Assembly: GCA_020832285.1 (NCBI GenBank)
Contig: JAFIFB010000042.1
Span: 1-54,037, forward strand
DNA from: Balneolaceae bacterium
GTDB lineage: Bacteria > Bacteroidota > Rhodothermia > Balneolales > Balneolaceae
Reading direction: 5' to 3'
Length of the DNA: 54,037 bases
In this document: piece after piece, positions 35,012-44,467 of the stretch
How positions within the stretch are numbered: position 1 is the first letter of the stretch
How the letters are laid out: every line of letters begins with the position of its first letter
Program-made: the position numbers and the translations under genes
The notes under the pieces: model-generated
What the model saw: only the letters and a program-made list of their open reading frames with translations
The model's database searches: none
Told to the model about the DNA's origin: nothing

Positions 35012-35689
35012 TTAAATTTTTCTGAAACTATGCTGATCTGAATGAGCCTCTTGTTGAAGATTCTGCAGCAGATGCTGTAGTTCCATTTCAAAAAAAGTGT
35101 TCAGATTATCTTCATTTTCACTCCTGTCAAATTCTAGAGCTCTGCCAATTTTTAAAAAAAGTTCCGGTTTGTCGGAAGCTTTATGACTGAAATAAATTCC
35201 GATCGGTACGACATCAGCAGCAGGATATTTTTTAGCAATCCATGCTAAACCTTTTTTAAATGAGGGTTTTTGGATGCTAAAGGGAACAATTTCCCCTTCA
35301 GGATAGATAAAAAGGCAAGCTTGGGGACGCTGCATTGATGTAACGGCATAACGCAAAGATGTTATCACGGCCCGCGGGTTGGATAGGTTTACAGAAAAAG
35401 CCCCTATTTTTTTAAAAAAACGATGCTCATTCATCTGTTTGTCTTCCATCATGGCACGTGCATTTTGCCGGAACAGCTTCCGGTTGAGTAGAAGAGGTAT
35501 CAAACCGTCCCACCAGGATGTATGGTTCAGATAATAAATAGTCTTATTTTCTTGGGAAGGATTGTAACTGAGATCTGTCCAGACACGGTAAAATCGTCGC
35601 CGGAAAAGAAATCGAACATAATGGTCAAACAGGGCTATAAACCAGCGCGATTCATCTGCAGGTATAAATGTGGTTTCAGGTTTCTTCAA
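35012..35689 (-). CDS. PlsC-like lysophospholipid acyltransferase
   Basis: 225 residues. NHTSWWD holds the HX4D catalytic motif (H56, D61), and YPEGEI is the second block that binds the phosphate. Family members add an acyl chain to lysophosphatidate or related lipids at the inner membrane. The protein is short and lacks an obvious membrane helix, typical of the divergent subgroup seen outside the main plsC. Convergent with the Gfo/Idh gene, divergent from the methyltransferase gene. Confidence 0.85.
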   Translation of the reverse strand: MKKPETTFIPADESRWFIALFDHYVRFLFRRRFYRVWTDLSYNPSQENKTIYYLNHTSWWDGLIPLLLNRKLFRQNARAMMEDKQMNEHRFFKKIGAFSVNLSNPRAVITSLRYAVTSMQRPQACLFIYPEGEIVPFSIQKPSFKKGLAWIAKKYPAADVVPIGIYFSHKASDKPELFLKIGRALEFDRSENEDNLNTFFEMELQHLLQNLQQEAHSDQHSFRKI

Positions 35690-35781
35690 AAAATAGCTTT
35701 TAATGATTGATAAGTAAATGTTTTCTGTTTTCTACAATAGTAAGTAATTCACAAAATTCAGGAAAAATTCATCAAAAAAAT

Positions 35782-36414
35782 ATGGATATCATCAATAGAA
35801 AAGTAGTTGAATATACCGAATCGTTCACCACTCTGGAGCCTGATATCGTTCGGCGACTGGTTAAAGCCTCGGAAGATGGACTCGACTATACTAACATGAT
35901 AAGCGGACGGCAGGTTGGGATACTGCTCAGAATACTGGTTCAGATTTCGGGTGCTCGCCGGATCCTGGAAGTTGGCACATTTACCGGCTATTCTGCTTTG
36001 ATGATGGCAGATGTTTTACCCGAAGATGGTGAGCTGATCACCATAGAAATGAACCAACAGTACGAAGAAATTTCGAAACCTTTCTTTGCCGAGCCCCCGT
36101 TTGATGAAAAAATATTTCAGATTATGGGAAATGCTCTTGAGGTCATACCTCATATTGAAGGCACTTTCGATTTGGTTTTTCTGGATGCTGATAAAATCCA
36201 TTATCCGAAATATTACCCGATTTTAAAGGAAAGAATAAAGAGCGGCGGCCTGCTGATTGTGGACAATGTTCTATGGGGCGGAGCGGTTTTGGATCAAAGC
36301 ACAGAGAAGGCAGAGGCAATCCACAAGCTGAATGAAACCATTCGCACTGATAAGGATGCCGAACAGGTGATGCTTCCGGTTCGGGATGGAGTCACATTTG
36401 TTCGGTTTAAATAA
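35782..36414 (+). CDS. O-methyltransferase (class I SAM, Methyltransf_3)
   Basis: 210 residues from the ATG at 35782. The frame is open from 35707, but the first 25 residues look non-conserved and the ATG gives the family's usual length. LEVGTFTGYSALMMA is the SAM-binding loop, FLDADKIHY holds the metal-binding Asp, and DNVLWGG is the third family block. Members methylate catechol-like or caffeoyl-type hydroxyls. A perfect terminator follows at once. Confidence 0.9.
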   Translation: MDIINRKVVEYTESFTTLEPDIVRRLVKASEDGLDYTNMISGRQVGILLRILVQISGARRILEVGTFTGYSALMMADVLPEDGELITIEMNQQYEEISKPFFAEPPFDEKIFQIMGNALEVIPHIEGTFDLVFLDADKIHYPKYYPILKERIKSGGLLIVDNVLWGGAVLDQSTEKAEAIHKLNETIRTDKDAEQVMLPVRDGVTFVRFK

Positions 36415-36415
36415 A

Positions 36416-36446
36416 AAATCCTGCCAGTTTAATTCTGGCAGGATTT
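36416..36446. terminator. Bidirectional terminator between methyltransferase and redoxin genes
   Basis: Perfect 12-bp stem AAATCCTGCCAG (36416-36427) and CTGGCAGGATTT (36435-36446) with a 7-nt loop. The A run before it and T after it suit both directions. It begins two bases past the methyltransferase stop. Confidence 0.9.
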
Positions 36447-36518
36447 CATAAAAAAAGTATCACGTACCAATCAACTATTTTTTGTGAATAATGCGGGTTA
36501 AAAGTTTTAACCATTTGA

Positions 36519-37142
36519 TCATTCATACTTTACAGTGCAACCATAGGGAGTATTGGTGGTTACTTCAACCGGTTCGCCATTCAACAGGCTGGTCATAGCG
36601 GCTACGAGGTAGTTATGTGCGCCTTCAAGGTCACGTAAACGTGCAGTTGGTTTATCGTCAATTGCGCCATTAAATTCCAGAATTCCATCAGGATTGATGA
36701 TGTAGATTTGCGGGGTTACACGGGCATCGTAGGCCCGGCCCATTGTTCCGTCAGAATCGAGAAGTATAGCAGTTGGGACGGCTCCTTTTTCTTCTGCAGT
36801 TGCAATTGTTTCCTCGGGTTCCATATATCCTTGAGTGCCGGGGGCAGAAGAAACCACTGAGAGCCACACCACATTCTTATCAGTGTATTTTTTTTGCAGT
36901 TCTTGCATATTGTTTCCATCATAATGTTTGCGTACAAACGGACAGCCGTGGTTCAGCCACTCAAGAATAACATATTGTCCTTCGTAATCGGCAAGATTAT
37001 GAGTATTGCCATGAGCATCAACTACGGAAAAGCCGGGTGCGCTTTCGCCCACAACAGCTCCGTCGCTGTCGGAATTGCCTGTTGCATTGATGAAAACCAT
37101 ACAGGTAATCAAAAGAGAGAGGAGGATTATTGTTTTTTTCAT
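36519..37142 (-). CDS. Exported redoxin (AhpC/TSA-type thioredoxin-fold protein)
   Basis: 207 residues from ATG at 37142; a longer frame opens at 37178, but the inner start gives a clean signal peptide (KKTIILLSLLITCMVFINA). The redox site is LNHGCPFVRKHY, a single Cys in the CPFV form. The body has ILLDSDGTMGRAYDARVTPQIYII. It probably works in the periplasm and may be reduced by the DsbD-like protein encoded just upstream (32-bp gap), which would make the pair one unit for thiol chemistry. Confidence 0.87.
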   Translation of the reverse strand: MKKTIILLSLLITCMVFINATGNSDSDGAVVGESAPGFSVVDAHGNTHNLADYEGQYVILEWLNHGCPFVRKHYDGNNMQELQKKYTDKNVVWLSVVSSAPGTQGYMEPEETIATAEEKGAVPTAILLDSDGTMGRAYDARVTPQIYIINPDGILEFNGAIDDKPTARLRDLEGAHNYLVAAMTSLLNGEPVEVTTNTPYGCTVKYE

Positions 37143-37174
37143 AATTATCGATTGGTTTAGGTTTGAAGTTGGAA

Positions 37175-39337
37175 TCAAACACCTGCGTTTGTAAGATCTT
37201 CAGGGAGTTCAATTTGGTCGAGTGCATTTAATACAATGCCGGGTGTCAAAAGCTCGGGCAGGATCATTGGTTCATCCAGATTTTCACTGTAAATCACATA
37301 AAGCGGTACCCCGTTTCTGCCGAAGGATTCAAGTGCACGGGTGATTTCAGGATTTCGATTGGTCCAGTCGGCTTTAACCATTTCAAAACCCAATTCATCA
37401 AAACGGTCTTTTACCCGGTTTGAGCTAAATACCACACGTTCATTGGCTTTGCAAGTGATGCACCAGTCGGCTGTAAAATCGATAAATACATTTTTTCCGT
37501 CAGCTAAATGCTGCTCCACAAGGTCGTTTGAAAAAGCCTGCCACTCCACGCCATGACTAATGGAAATTCCATCCGCCGATTGTTCTGTGACAGCCTGGGA
37601 TGAAGCTGAGAAGAAATAACCTGCCACAATAAAAATAGCGACAAACGCCCGGCTCACAACTCTTGCGGTTGTTGAAATCTGGAAGGCTTTCCATCGATAG
37701 AGAACCCAAAGGCCAATCGAAAGCAGGAGCAAACCGATAAGCAGCCGGGTGAGTCCGTCAACCCCGGTCTGCTGGCCAAACACCCAGATCAGCCAGATGG
37801 CAGTAGCAAAAAGCGGGAAAGCCAGTGCCTGTTTAAAGGTTTCCATCCATGGACCTGGTTTTGGTAAAAATTTCATAAGACCGGGAAAAGAGGAGAGAAG
37901 GATGTAGGGAGCTGCCATACCGATTCCCAGTGTAGCAAAGATTATTAAAGCGGTGGTAGCAGGCAGGGTGATGGCCACTCCCAATGCTGTGCCCATAAAC
38001 GGAGCTGTGCAGGGTGTGGCAAGTACTGTTGCCAGAATTCCGCTGAAAAATGAGCCGCGAAGTCCATCTCCGGTATTGGCTTTCCCGGCAACATTGATCA
38101 AAGATCCGCCGATTTCAAAAAGCCCCATGAGGCTCAGGCCAAGTCCAAACATCAAAAAAGCCATAAATGCAATAAATGCAGGAGTCTGCAACTGAAAACC
38201 CCAGCCCAGCTCCTGTCCGCCTGCCCGTAAAAGCAGTAATAAACCGGCCAAAAAAAGGAAAGATAGCAGAACACCAAGTGCGAAAACCCAACCATGTATT
38301 TTTACCTTTCGGCTGTCATGGCCAGCCATCTGCATGAAATTCATGATTTTAATAGATAAAATGGGGAATACGCACGGCATCAGGTTGAGAATAAGGCCGC
38401 CCAGAAATGCAAACCCGAGTATCAATAGAAATTGGGAGGAGAAAACGGAGAGTGTGGAAAGCTCTTCGATCAATTTGGCTTCTTCACCAACCGATACATC
38501 CACCACGATGGACTGGATGTTGCCTGTTTCATCCCAGCCGGCGGAATTATATACCAGGCCCCAGAGTCGCTCTATATCTCCGGTTTTATACCCCGACTTT
38601 TCAAGCTCCATGATGATGGAATTTCCTTCCACCCTGAATGGCTGATCTGCGCCATTTTCAATCTCACCTTCTTTTTTGGCGAAGTATTTGATCTCATCAT
38701 AATCTGAAATGTCGAAAGCGGTGTTGGTGAGAGTGAGTGTGACCGTGTTGCCTTCGTATACTGCAGAAGCTTCCCAGTAGTCGAGCTTTACAGGAAGGTT
38801 CTCTCTTGTTTCGGCAAAAAGCGGAAGCCACTCATCATTATAATCAACATCTTCATCGGTTACGGTGAGAGTCAGTTCGAGGTCTGCATATTCGGGAATA
38901 CAGACATCTTCACAAATCAGCCAGTCTGCTTCAGCAAGCAAAGTGTATTCTGTACCGGGTTCCAGTCCGGCCGGGGCAGTGGCCTCCATCATGTAGAGAA
39001 TATTATCGTAATACCCGTAACTGGTCATTCCGCCCGCTACATCAAGCCAGAGGGGAGTGGGCCATTGAATTTCACCGATGCTGAAATCATCTTCATGCAT
39101 CCACTCGACCATCATCGGCATACCGGAATCGCCGGGGTTACGATAATAAACGTACCAGTTTTCCCGGATATCCATTCGAATTCCAATCCAGAAAGTTTGG
39201 CCGGGCTGAATGGTTTTCTGTTCAGAAATCAGTTCCACTTCCGCATTATCGGTACGGACCGGATCGGCAACAATCTGGCTAAATACCAAGAAAGAAAAGA
39301 AAAGCAAAAATATAGAAAAGCGACCCAAATTTTTCAT
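37175..39337 (-). CDS. DsbD/ScsB-type thiol:disulfide reductase
   Basis: 720 residues. Signal peptide, then a periplasmic N-terminal DsbD domain (about 25-270) with CEDVCIPEY as a Cys pair. The eight-helix membrane domain (about 300-580) has the paired cysteines in NLMPCVFPILSIK and ATPCTAPFMG. The C-terminal thioredoxin domain has the CxxC site DWCITCK. Electrons move from cytoplasmic thioredoxin through the membrane to periplasmic targets. The target is probably the redoxin downstream. The ScsB subtype is a family-based inference. Confidence 0.9.
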   Translation of the reverse strand: MKNLGRFSIFLLFFSFLVFSQIVADPVRTDNAEVELISEQKTIQPGQTFWIGIRMDIRENWYVYYRNPGDSGMPMMVEWMHEDDFSIGEIQWPTPLWLDVAGGMTSYGYYDNILYMMEATAPAGLEPGTEYTLLAEADWLICEDVCIPEYADLELTLTVTDEDVDYNDEWLPLFAETRENLPVKLDYWEASAVYEGNTVTLTLTNTAFDISDYDEIKYFAKKEGEIENGADQPFRVEGNSIIMELEKSGYKTGDIERLWGLVYNSAGWDETGNIQSIVVDVSVGEEAKLIEELSTLSVFSSQFLLILGFAFLGGLILNLMPCVFPILSIKIMNFMQMAGHDSRKVKIHGWVFALGVLLSFLFLAGLLLLLRAGGQELGWGFQLQTPAFIAFMAFLMFGLGLSLMGLFEIGGSLINVAGKANTGDGLRGSFFSGILATVLATPCTAPFMGTALGVAITLPATTALIIFATLGIGMAAPYILLSSFPGLMKFLPKPGPWMETFKQALAFPLFATAIWLIWVFGQQTGVDGLTRLLIGLLLLSIGLWVLYRWKAFQISTTARVVSRAFVAIFIVAGYFFSASSQAVTEQSADGISISHGVEWQAFSNDLVEQHLADGKNVFIDFTADWCITCKANERVVFSSNRVKDRFDELGFEMVKADWTNRNPEITRALESFGRNGVPLYVIYSENLDEPMILPELLTPGIVLNALDQIELPEDLTNAGV

Positions 39338-40039
39338 GAATCAAATAGAGATTTAGTTAGCCCGTAAAAGCTATAACATTAAATATAGTGTTTGAAGTAT
39401 ATTAGAGATTAATTAAGTACAAAATTTTACATTAACAGCAGAGATAATCGTTCTGTTTCAAATCGGAGTTTGTTTCTCCATGGACATGAGAACATACCAG
39501 TTGGTAAAGAGATCATCTGTTTATACAGGATTTCAGTCCGCATTACTCAATATAAAATTTGTCGTTTTAGGTTAAATAAATTGAACTCAGATGAGAAAAT
39601 GAATTCTCAAAATTTCACAAAAAAACTGGTAAAAAATTTTTTTTAAAAAAATCTGTTGCATAATTTTCAGCGAGTCGGGATAACTTCCTGACGAATGACC
39701 ACGGGAGTTCGTGGAAATCTCACGGTAATAGAGATTTTCCATAACAGTGGGCTTGGGTTGGATTTAATGTTTTTGCATAAACGGTAGCACTCTTTATGAG
39801 CCATTAAAAACATTGAGCCATCTCCTGCGGGAGCCTTTCCTAACCGCTGTTTTACCAGTTATCCATTGGCTGACTTCCGGTCTGATACAAAACTTTCGGA
39901 AAAAAATGTGTCAATATTGTCGCACAGATGTTCTGTGAAACAGGCTATGTGTGATGACGCGGTGATTTGGCAGGCCTCTGTAAAATCGGGGCAGTGCCTG
40001 ATTTCGTCAAACAAAAATTAAATTTGTAAAGACTTAATT
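39338..40039. other. 702-bp gap with AT-rich first half and structured second half
   Basis: The first ~330 bp are AT-rich and hold the promoter region of the divergently transcribed dsbD-like gene. The second half, 39671-40012, is listed separately. No protein-coding frame is convincing in either half. Confidence 0.5.
39671..40012 (+). ncRNA. Candidate structured RNA or leader upstream of the NEW3/ABC genes
   Basis: Six or more hairpins in 340 bp: GTCGGGA/TCCTGAC (39674-39680 with 39686-39692), CCACG/CGTGG (39699-39703 with 39710-39714), GGAAATCTC/GAGATTTTCC (39713-39721 with 39731-39740), AATGTTTTT/AAAAACATT (39766-39774 with 39806-39814) enclosing CATAAA/TTTATG, CACAG/CTGTG (39923-39927 with 39933-39937), and TGACG/CGTCA (39955-39959 with 40005-40009) enclosing CAGGC/GCCTG. 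The second and third overlap by two bases and may be alternatives. The strand is chosen from the gene that follows. No known riboswitch consensus was recognised. Confidence 0.45.
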
Positions 40040-41233
40040 ATGAAGAAGGTGCATTCTGTAATAACCCGTTTTTTTGTATTATTCTTATTATTTGCTATTC
40101 CTATTCATGGTAATTCAACTTCGATCGATGATGGTGTTATTTTATATACCCCATATATAAGCCAGTCGATAACACCGGGGGAAACAGTCAATTACAATAT
40201 TGAAATTATCAACCGGTCGGACCAGATCGAAAATATCAGCCTCTCAGTACAAGGGATTCCTGCAAGCTGGGATCCGGGCATCACATCAGGTAATTCAACC
40301 ATCCAGCAAATTGCTCTGAAACCAGAAGCGCTCGGATCGGAGAACTCAAGAACGGTTGGCCTTGAATTTACCATTCCTCTCGAGATTGACCAGGGTACAT
40401 ACCGGTTTGAATTTCGTGCACAAACCCAAACCGGGCAGCAATATACGCTTCCTTTACAGGTACGGGTGACGGAACGGGGAGTCTTCGAGACTGAATTGGA
40501 AGTTGCACAGGCAAATATGGAAGGATATGCAGACTCCGAGTTCAATTATACCACAACCCTGACCAACCGTACCGCTGCCACTCAAAACTACGCACTTGCG
40601 GCAGATGCTCCCCCTGGCTGGAATGTAAGATTCAGGGTAAGAGGAAACTACGCAACCTCTGTTTCACTTGACCCCAATGATAGCGAGTCAATAAATGTAA
40701 CCGTACGCTCTCCTTCACGAGCACAAGCAGATACCTATCAAATCGGAATCCGGGCAGTTTCCGGGAATACATTCGATGAGGCTGCTTTGGAAACGGTAAT
40801 TCAGGGACAGCACGATCTGGAACTAACAACTCCAACAGGAAGGCTAAGTGCGAGTATTACAGCCGGCCGGGAAACGACAATTCCGGTATTGGTGAGAAAT
40901 ACTGGCACCGTTCCACTGCAAAATATTTCACTTAGTTCATCCCCTCCGGCAGAGTGGAGTGTGGACTTTGATCTCGGAAATGGTGAAGATCAGATTTATG
41001 AACTGGAACCGGGAGAATCGAGAACGGTTGATGCCACGATCAGAGCCAGCAGCCAGGCCATTGCCGGCGATTACAGGCTGGGAATGAATGCCAGTACATC
41101 CGATGCATCCTCAAGTGCCACATTTCGGGTTACCGTAAACCGTTCGATAGCAGGAGGTACTGTAGGAATTCTTTTTATTCTTCTGGTTGCAGGAGGAATT
41201 TCTTTTATGATCAAAAAGTACGGAAGAAGATAG
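40040..41233 (+). CDS. Exported NEW3-domain (Ig-like) membrane protein
   Basis: 397 residues. N-terminal signal peptide (FFVLFLLFAIPIHG), three repeated Ig-like segments of the NPCBM/NEW3 type (about 35-140, 150-255, 265-370) with recurring LKP, LDPNDS and LEPGES turns followed by a strand, and one C-terminal helix (GTVGILFILLVAGGISFMI) with a basic end. Topology: large outside part, held by the C-terminal helix. It is 10 bp upstream of an ABC exporter ATPase, so it is probably an extracytoplasmic accessory of that exporter. Similar genes flank ABC-2 systems in many Gram-negative and archaeal genomes. Confidence 0.85.
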   Translation: MKKVHSVITRFFVLFLLFAIPIHGNSTSIDDGVILYTPYISQSITPGETVNYNIEIINRSDQIENISLSVQGIPASWDPGITSGNSTIQQIALKPEALGSENSRTVGLEFTIPLEIDQGTYRFEFRAQTQTGQQYTLPLQVRVTERGVFETELEVAQANMEGYADSEFNYTTTLTNRTAATQNYALAADAPPGWNVRFRVRGNYATSVSLDPNDSESINVTVRSPSRAQADTYQIGIRAVSGNTFDEAALETVIQGQHDLELTTPTGRLSASITAGRETTIPVLVRNTGTVPLQNISLSSSPPAEWSVDFDLGNGEDQIYELEPGESRTVDATIRASSQAIAGDYRLGMNASTSDASSSATFRVTVNRSIAGGTVGILFILLVAGGISFMIKKYGRR

Positions 41234-41243
41234 TTCCATTACG

Positions 41244-42179
41244 ATGATTGCAATCAAAGATTTGGTAAAGGATTACGACAACACCAGGGCTGTGGATCAC
41301 CTGAACCTTACGATTGGGAAAGGAGAGATCTTCGGGCTGCTGGGGCCGAACGGGGCCGGAAAAACCACTATTATTCTCACCTTGCTTGGACTGTCTGAGC
41401 CCACATCGGGTTCGGTTACGGTAAATGATCGGAATGCAACATCGGAGCCGATAAAAGTAAAAAAAATCACTGGGTACCTGCCGGATGATGTCGGCTTTTC
41501 AGAAAACAGTACTGGCCTGCAAAGCCTGGTCTATACGGCAATGCTGAATGGGATTCCGAGAGAAAAGGCGATAGAATCGGCCCGGGAGCTGCTGGAGATT
41601 GTGGGGCTGCAAGATGCTGCCGATCAAAAAACAAAAACCTATTCAAAAGGAATGACCCAGCGGCTGGGACTGGCCGATGTGCTGATCAAAGAACCCCAAA
41701 TCATGATCCTTGACGAACCGACAATTGGAATTGATCCGAGAGGAATTCATGATTTCCTGGGTCTTATCAGGAAATTGAGCAAGGAAAAAGGCATGACTGT
41801 ACTGCTGAGTTCTCACCTGCTTCACCAGGTTCAAAAAATTTGTGATCGTGTGGGAATCCTTGTGGGTGGAAAACTGCTGGCAGAAGGAAATGTTCATGAC
41901 CTGGCAGATAAACTGTTTGGAGCCAGAGAAACCTCTTTTACTGTCGTAGCCGATCCCGTTACTGATGAACTTGTTCATAAGTTACAAGAAGTGCCATCTG
42001 TATCAGAGGTCAAAAAGAACGGGACAGGAATCATCGTAACGGGAAGCAAAGTCGCGGCTCCACTCATTTCTCAAACAGTTGTTCAGAGCGGAGCAAAGTT
42101 GTTCCGAATCTCTGGAAAGGAGTATGGACTGGACGACATCTATCAACACTATTTTGAAGGAGGAGCAAATCATGTCTGA
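41244..42179 (+). CDS. ABC transporter ATP-binding protein (ABC-2 type)
   Basis: 311 residues. Walker A GPNGAGKTT, signature YSKGMTQRLGLA, Walker B MILDEPTIGIDP, and a C-terminal regulatory domain (about 220-311). It pairs with the permease encoded by the overlapping next gene. Many relatives export polysaccharide, peptides or drugs; nothing tells which here. ATG start 10 bp after the NEW3 gene. Confidence 0.93.
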   Translation: MIAIKDLVKDYDNTRAVDHLNLTIGKGEIFGLLGPNGAGKTTIILTLLGLSEPTSGSVTVNDRNATSEPIKVKKITGYLPDDVGFSENSTGLQSLVYTAMLNGIPREKAIESARELLEIVGLQDAADQKTKTYSKGMTQRLGLADVLIKEPQIMILDEPTIGIDPRGIHDFLGLIRKLSKEKGMTVLLSSHLLHQVQKICDRVGILVGGKLLAEGNVHDLADKLFGARETSFTVVADPVTDELVHKLQEVPSVSEVKKNGTGIIVTGSKVAAPLISQTVVQSGAKLFRISGKEYGLDDIYQHYFEGGANHV

Positions 42180-43104
42180 TATACCTGCCCCTTTTCGTGT
42201 CTTGGTGGAAAAAGAGATTTCCGATCATGTGAGGAGCTGGCGGTTTATGATTCTTGTTGGATTAATCCTGCTGACCACCTCGGGATCTGTCTACACGATT
42301 CTTTCGGTGATCCGTGACAACCCGGCTGAACTCAGTGCCGAAAGTACCTATCTCTATTTAAGCCTGTTCACGTCATCCATCAATAATCTGCCCCCGTTCA
42401 TTACCCTGATCGGTTTTTTGGGACCGCTGGTTGGCATTGCTCTTGGATTTGATGCTGTAAACTCCGAGAGAAATAATGGGACCATAAGCCGGATACTGTC
42501 ACAGCCCATTCCGAGAGATTATTTCATCAACAGTAAATTTGTGGGTGCCCTTATTGTGGTTTTTGCCCTGGTTTTTGCACTGGGTTTTCTTGTGCTTGGG
42601 ATCGGCATCCTCTTTATCGGTATTTTGCCTGCTTTCGAGGAGTTTGTCCGGATTTTGATGTTTTTGATATTTACATGCATTTATATCGCGTTCTGGCTGA
42701 ATCTTGGAATCACCTCTTCGATTGTATTTCGCCAGGCATCAACATCGGCATTGTCGGCTTTGGCCATCTGGCTCTTTTTTACCGTTTTTTATGGAATGAT
42801 TGTTCGAATGGGTGCACAATCGTTTATCCCAAATGAAGCGACTGCAAACTCACTAACGTTGATGTTTTCCAGGGTTTCGCCAGACTACCTGTTCAATGAA
42901 CTGACTACCGTACTGCTCACACCATCAATCCGGAGTCTGGGTGCTTTAAGTTTTGAGCAGGTTTCGGGTACGTTGCCGTCAACACTGCCGCTGGGACAGA
43001 GCATGCTATTGGTCTGGCCGGATATTACAGCACTTATAGCCGGAACGCTTATCTGTTTCGGCATTTCCTACGCATTGTTTATGAGACAGGAGATCCGGGC
43101 TTGA
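42172..43104 (+). CDS. ABC-2 type permease
   Basis: 310 residues from ATG 42172, which lies 6 bases after a strong AAGGAGGAG and overlaps the ATPase stop by 8 bases (ATGTCTGA). About six membrane helices, including the family segments SLTLMFSRVSPDYLFNEL and a C-terminal helix ending in RQEIRA. A longer frame from 42079 is not credible as it lacks a ribosome-binding site. With the ATPase and NEW3 protein it forms one export unit. Confidence 0.88.
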   Translation: MSDIPAPFRVLVEKEISDHVRSWRFMILVGLILLTTSGSVYTILSVIRDNPAELSAESTYLYLSLFTSSINNLPPFITLIGFLGPLVGIALGFDAVNSERNNGTISRILSQPIPRDYFINSKFVGALIVVFALVFALGFLVLGIGILFIGILPAFEEFVRILMFLIFTCIYIAFWLNLGITSSIVFRQASTSALSALAIWLFFTVFYGMIVRMGAQSFIPNEATANSLTLMFSRVSPDYLFNELTTVLLTPSIRSLGALSFEQVSGTLPSTLPLGQSMLLVWPDITALIAGTLICFGISYALFMRQEIRA

Positions 43105-43319
43105 GTAGCTTCAGATTTATTGGTATGGTAAAAAAATTACATGGTTTAACGGTGATCAATAATGGTTCAACAGGAATTGATGCGGGTAGTCGTTAGAACC
43201 AGGGGAGTAAAACCGTGGCTGGCAAGATGAGACTGCAGGGGAAGAATCAAATCAATTTGCCTCCAATAATTCTCGTTGAACCTGAGAAGTTATGACAACA
43301 AATATTTCTATCACTTTGA

Positions 43320-43371
43320 AATGAAACTTATTTTGTAGCCTTTACATCGCCATTTTGCGGAACTTGAGTTT
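43320..43371. repeat. Dispersed ~50-bp intergenic repeat, copy B
   Basis: Homologous to 61-110. It ends inside the stop codon of the YihY gene, just as the other copy ends next to the stop of the GT2 gene, so the position relative to the gene end is kept as well as the sequence. Confidence 0.6.
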
Positions 43372-44236
43372 AGAATGAACTGCTACGGCTTTCGATTACA
43401 ACATTCAATTTAGCACTATAGAGCAGTACGGCAGAAGAGATATAGAAATAGATTAACAGAAAAATGATGGCACCCAGGCTGCCGTAAAGTATACTCAGGT
43501 CTACAAATGTTCTCATATATAAGTCGAACCCAATCGACAATGCGATCCATACCAGGACTGAGAGTACTGATCCGGGGATGATATCTTTAAATTTCTGCCT
43601 TTTATTTGGTGCGGTAAAGTAAATGAATGCCACAGTTATCATTAAGAGAATGGCTGCAATCGGCCAGCGAAGCCACTTCCAGAGAACTATGAAAATATTG
43701 TCCAGGTTAACCAGACTCGCAATCCACTCTAAAACCTGCGAGCCGACAATCATAAATAGTAAAGCCAGGATCAACATCAGGGCAATTGCAATGGTATATA
43801 TTATCGAAAGTGGGAACTGAGTCCAGAAAGGCCGGGATTCGTCAACTTTGTGAACGATATTTAGTGCATGGGTAACGGAACGAAATGCACTTGAGGCCAG
43901 CCATAGGGCAATCAGCAGGACAATCGATATAAGTCCGCCCGCTGGCTTCTCAATCTCGTCGATAACCTGTTCCACAATTTGTGCAGCATCACCCGGTATT
44001 ACTACATCAGAATGATCATGAAGAATTTGATAAAGCCATTCCAGGTCAAAAAATCCCAGAATAGTGATCATAATGATGATGAAGGGAACCACTGCAAAAA
44101 GCATCTGGAAAGCGACAGCTGAAGAATATGTAGGCATATCACTGCTGAAAAAACTTCTGAATGTTTCTTTATGAATACCTAAACTTACAATGTGCCGAAG
44201 GCCTTTTAGCCGCATCTTATTTTTATTCTTGTTCAC
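43370..44236 (-). CDS. YihY/BrkB-family inner membrane protein
   Basis: 288 residues with six membrane helices. SAVAFQMLFAVVPFIIIMITI and WLASSAFRSVTHALNIVHKV are the conserved family blocks, and FIYFTAPNKRQKFKDIIPGSVLSV the third. Often called 'virulence factor BrkB', it is not an RNase despite an old annotation. Function is unclear. It stands alone, divergent from nothing and about 230 bp from the E1 gene. Confidence 0.93.
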   Translation of the reverse strand: MNKNKNKMRLKGLRHIVSLGIHKETFRSFFSSDMPTYSSAVAFQMLFAVVPFIIIMITILGFFDLEWLYQILHDHSDVVIPGDAAQIVEQVIDEIEKPAGGLISIVLLIALWLASSAFRSVTHALNIVHKVDESRPFWTQFPLSIIYTIAIALMLILALLFMIVGSQVLEWIASLVNLDNIFIVLWKWLRWPIAAILLMITVAFIYFTAPNKRQKFKDIIPGSVLSVLVWIALSIGFDLYMRTFVDLSILYGSLGAIIFLLIYFYISSAVLLYSAKLNVVIESRSSSF

Positions 44237-44467
44237 TATGTAAAATTGTCTTTCTTACAGTGACAATTTTTGGATAAATGAATGTTGACAGTAAGTACAT
44301 AAAAATCTTAACATATCTGCATAACCTAAACGCAGACAACAAAATTACTCTCCATCCAATTCATATACAGAATTCCTAATTTGTAAAACATTTGCTAAGC
44401 GGGCTGTCATATGACCTATAATATACATCTTAGTCTTGGCACAACCCCGAATGATGGCCTTAACAGA

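Noticed and set aside
39845-39900. Resemblance to the conserved SRP (4.5S) RNA core on the minus strand
   Set aside because: Only scattered pieces match (a GGAA loop, CAGCCAA); the invariant asymmetric loop sequence is not kept, so I do not call an SRP RNA.
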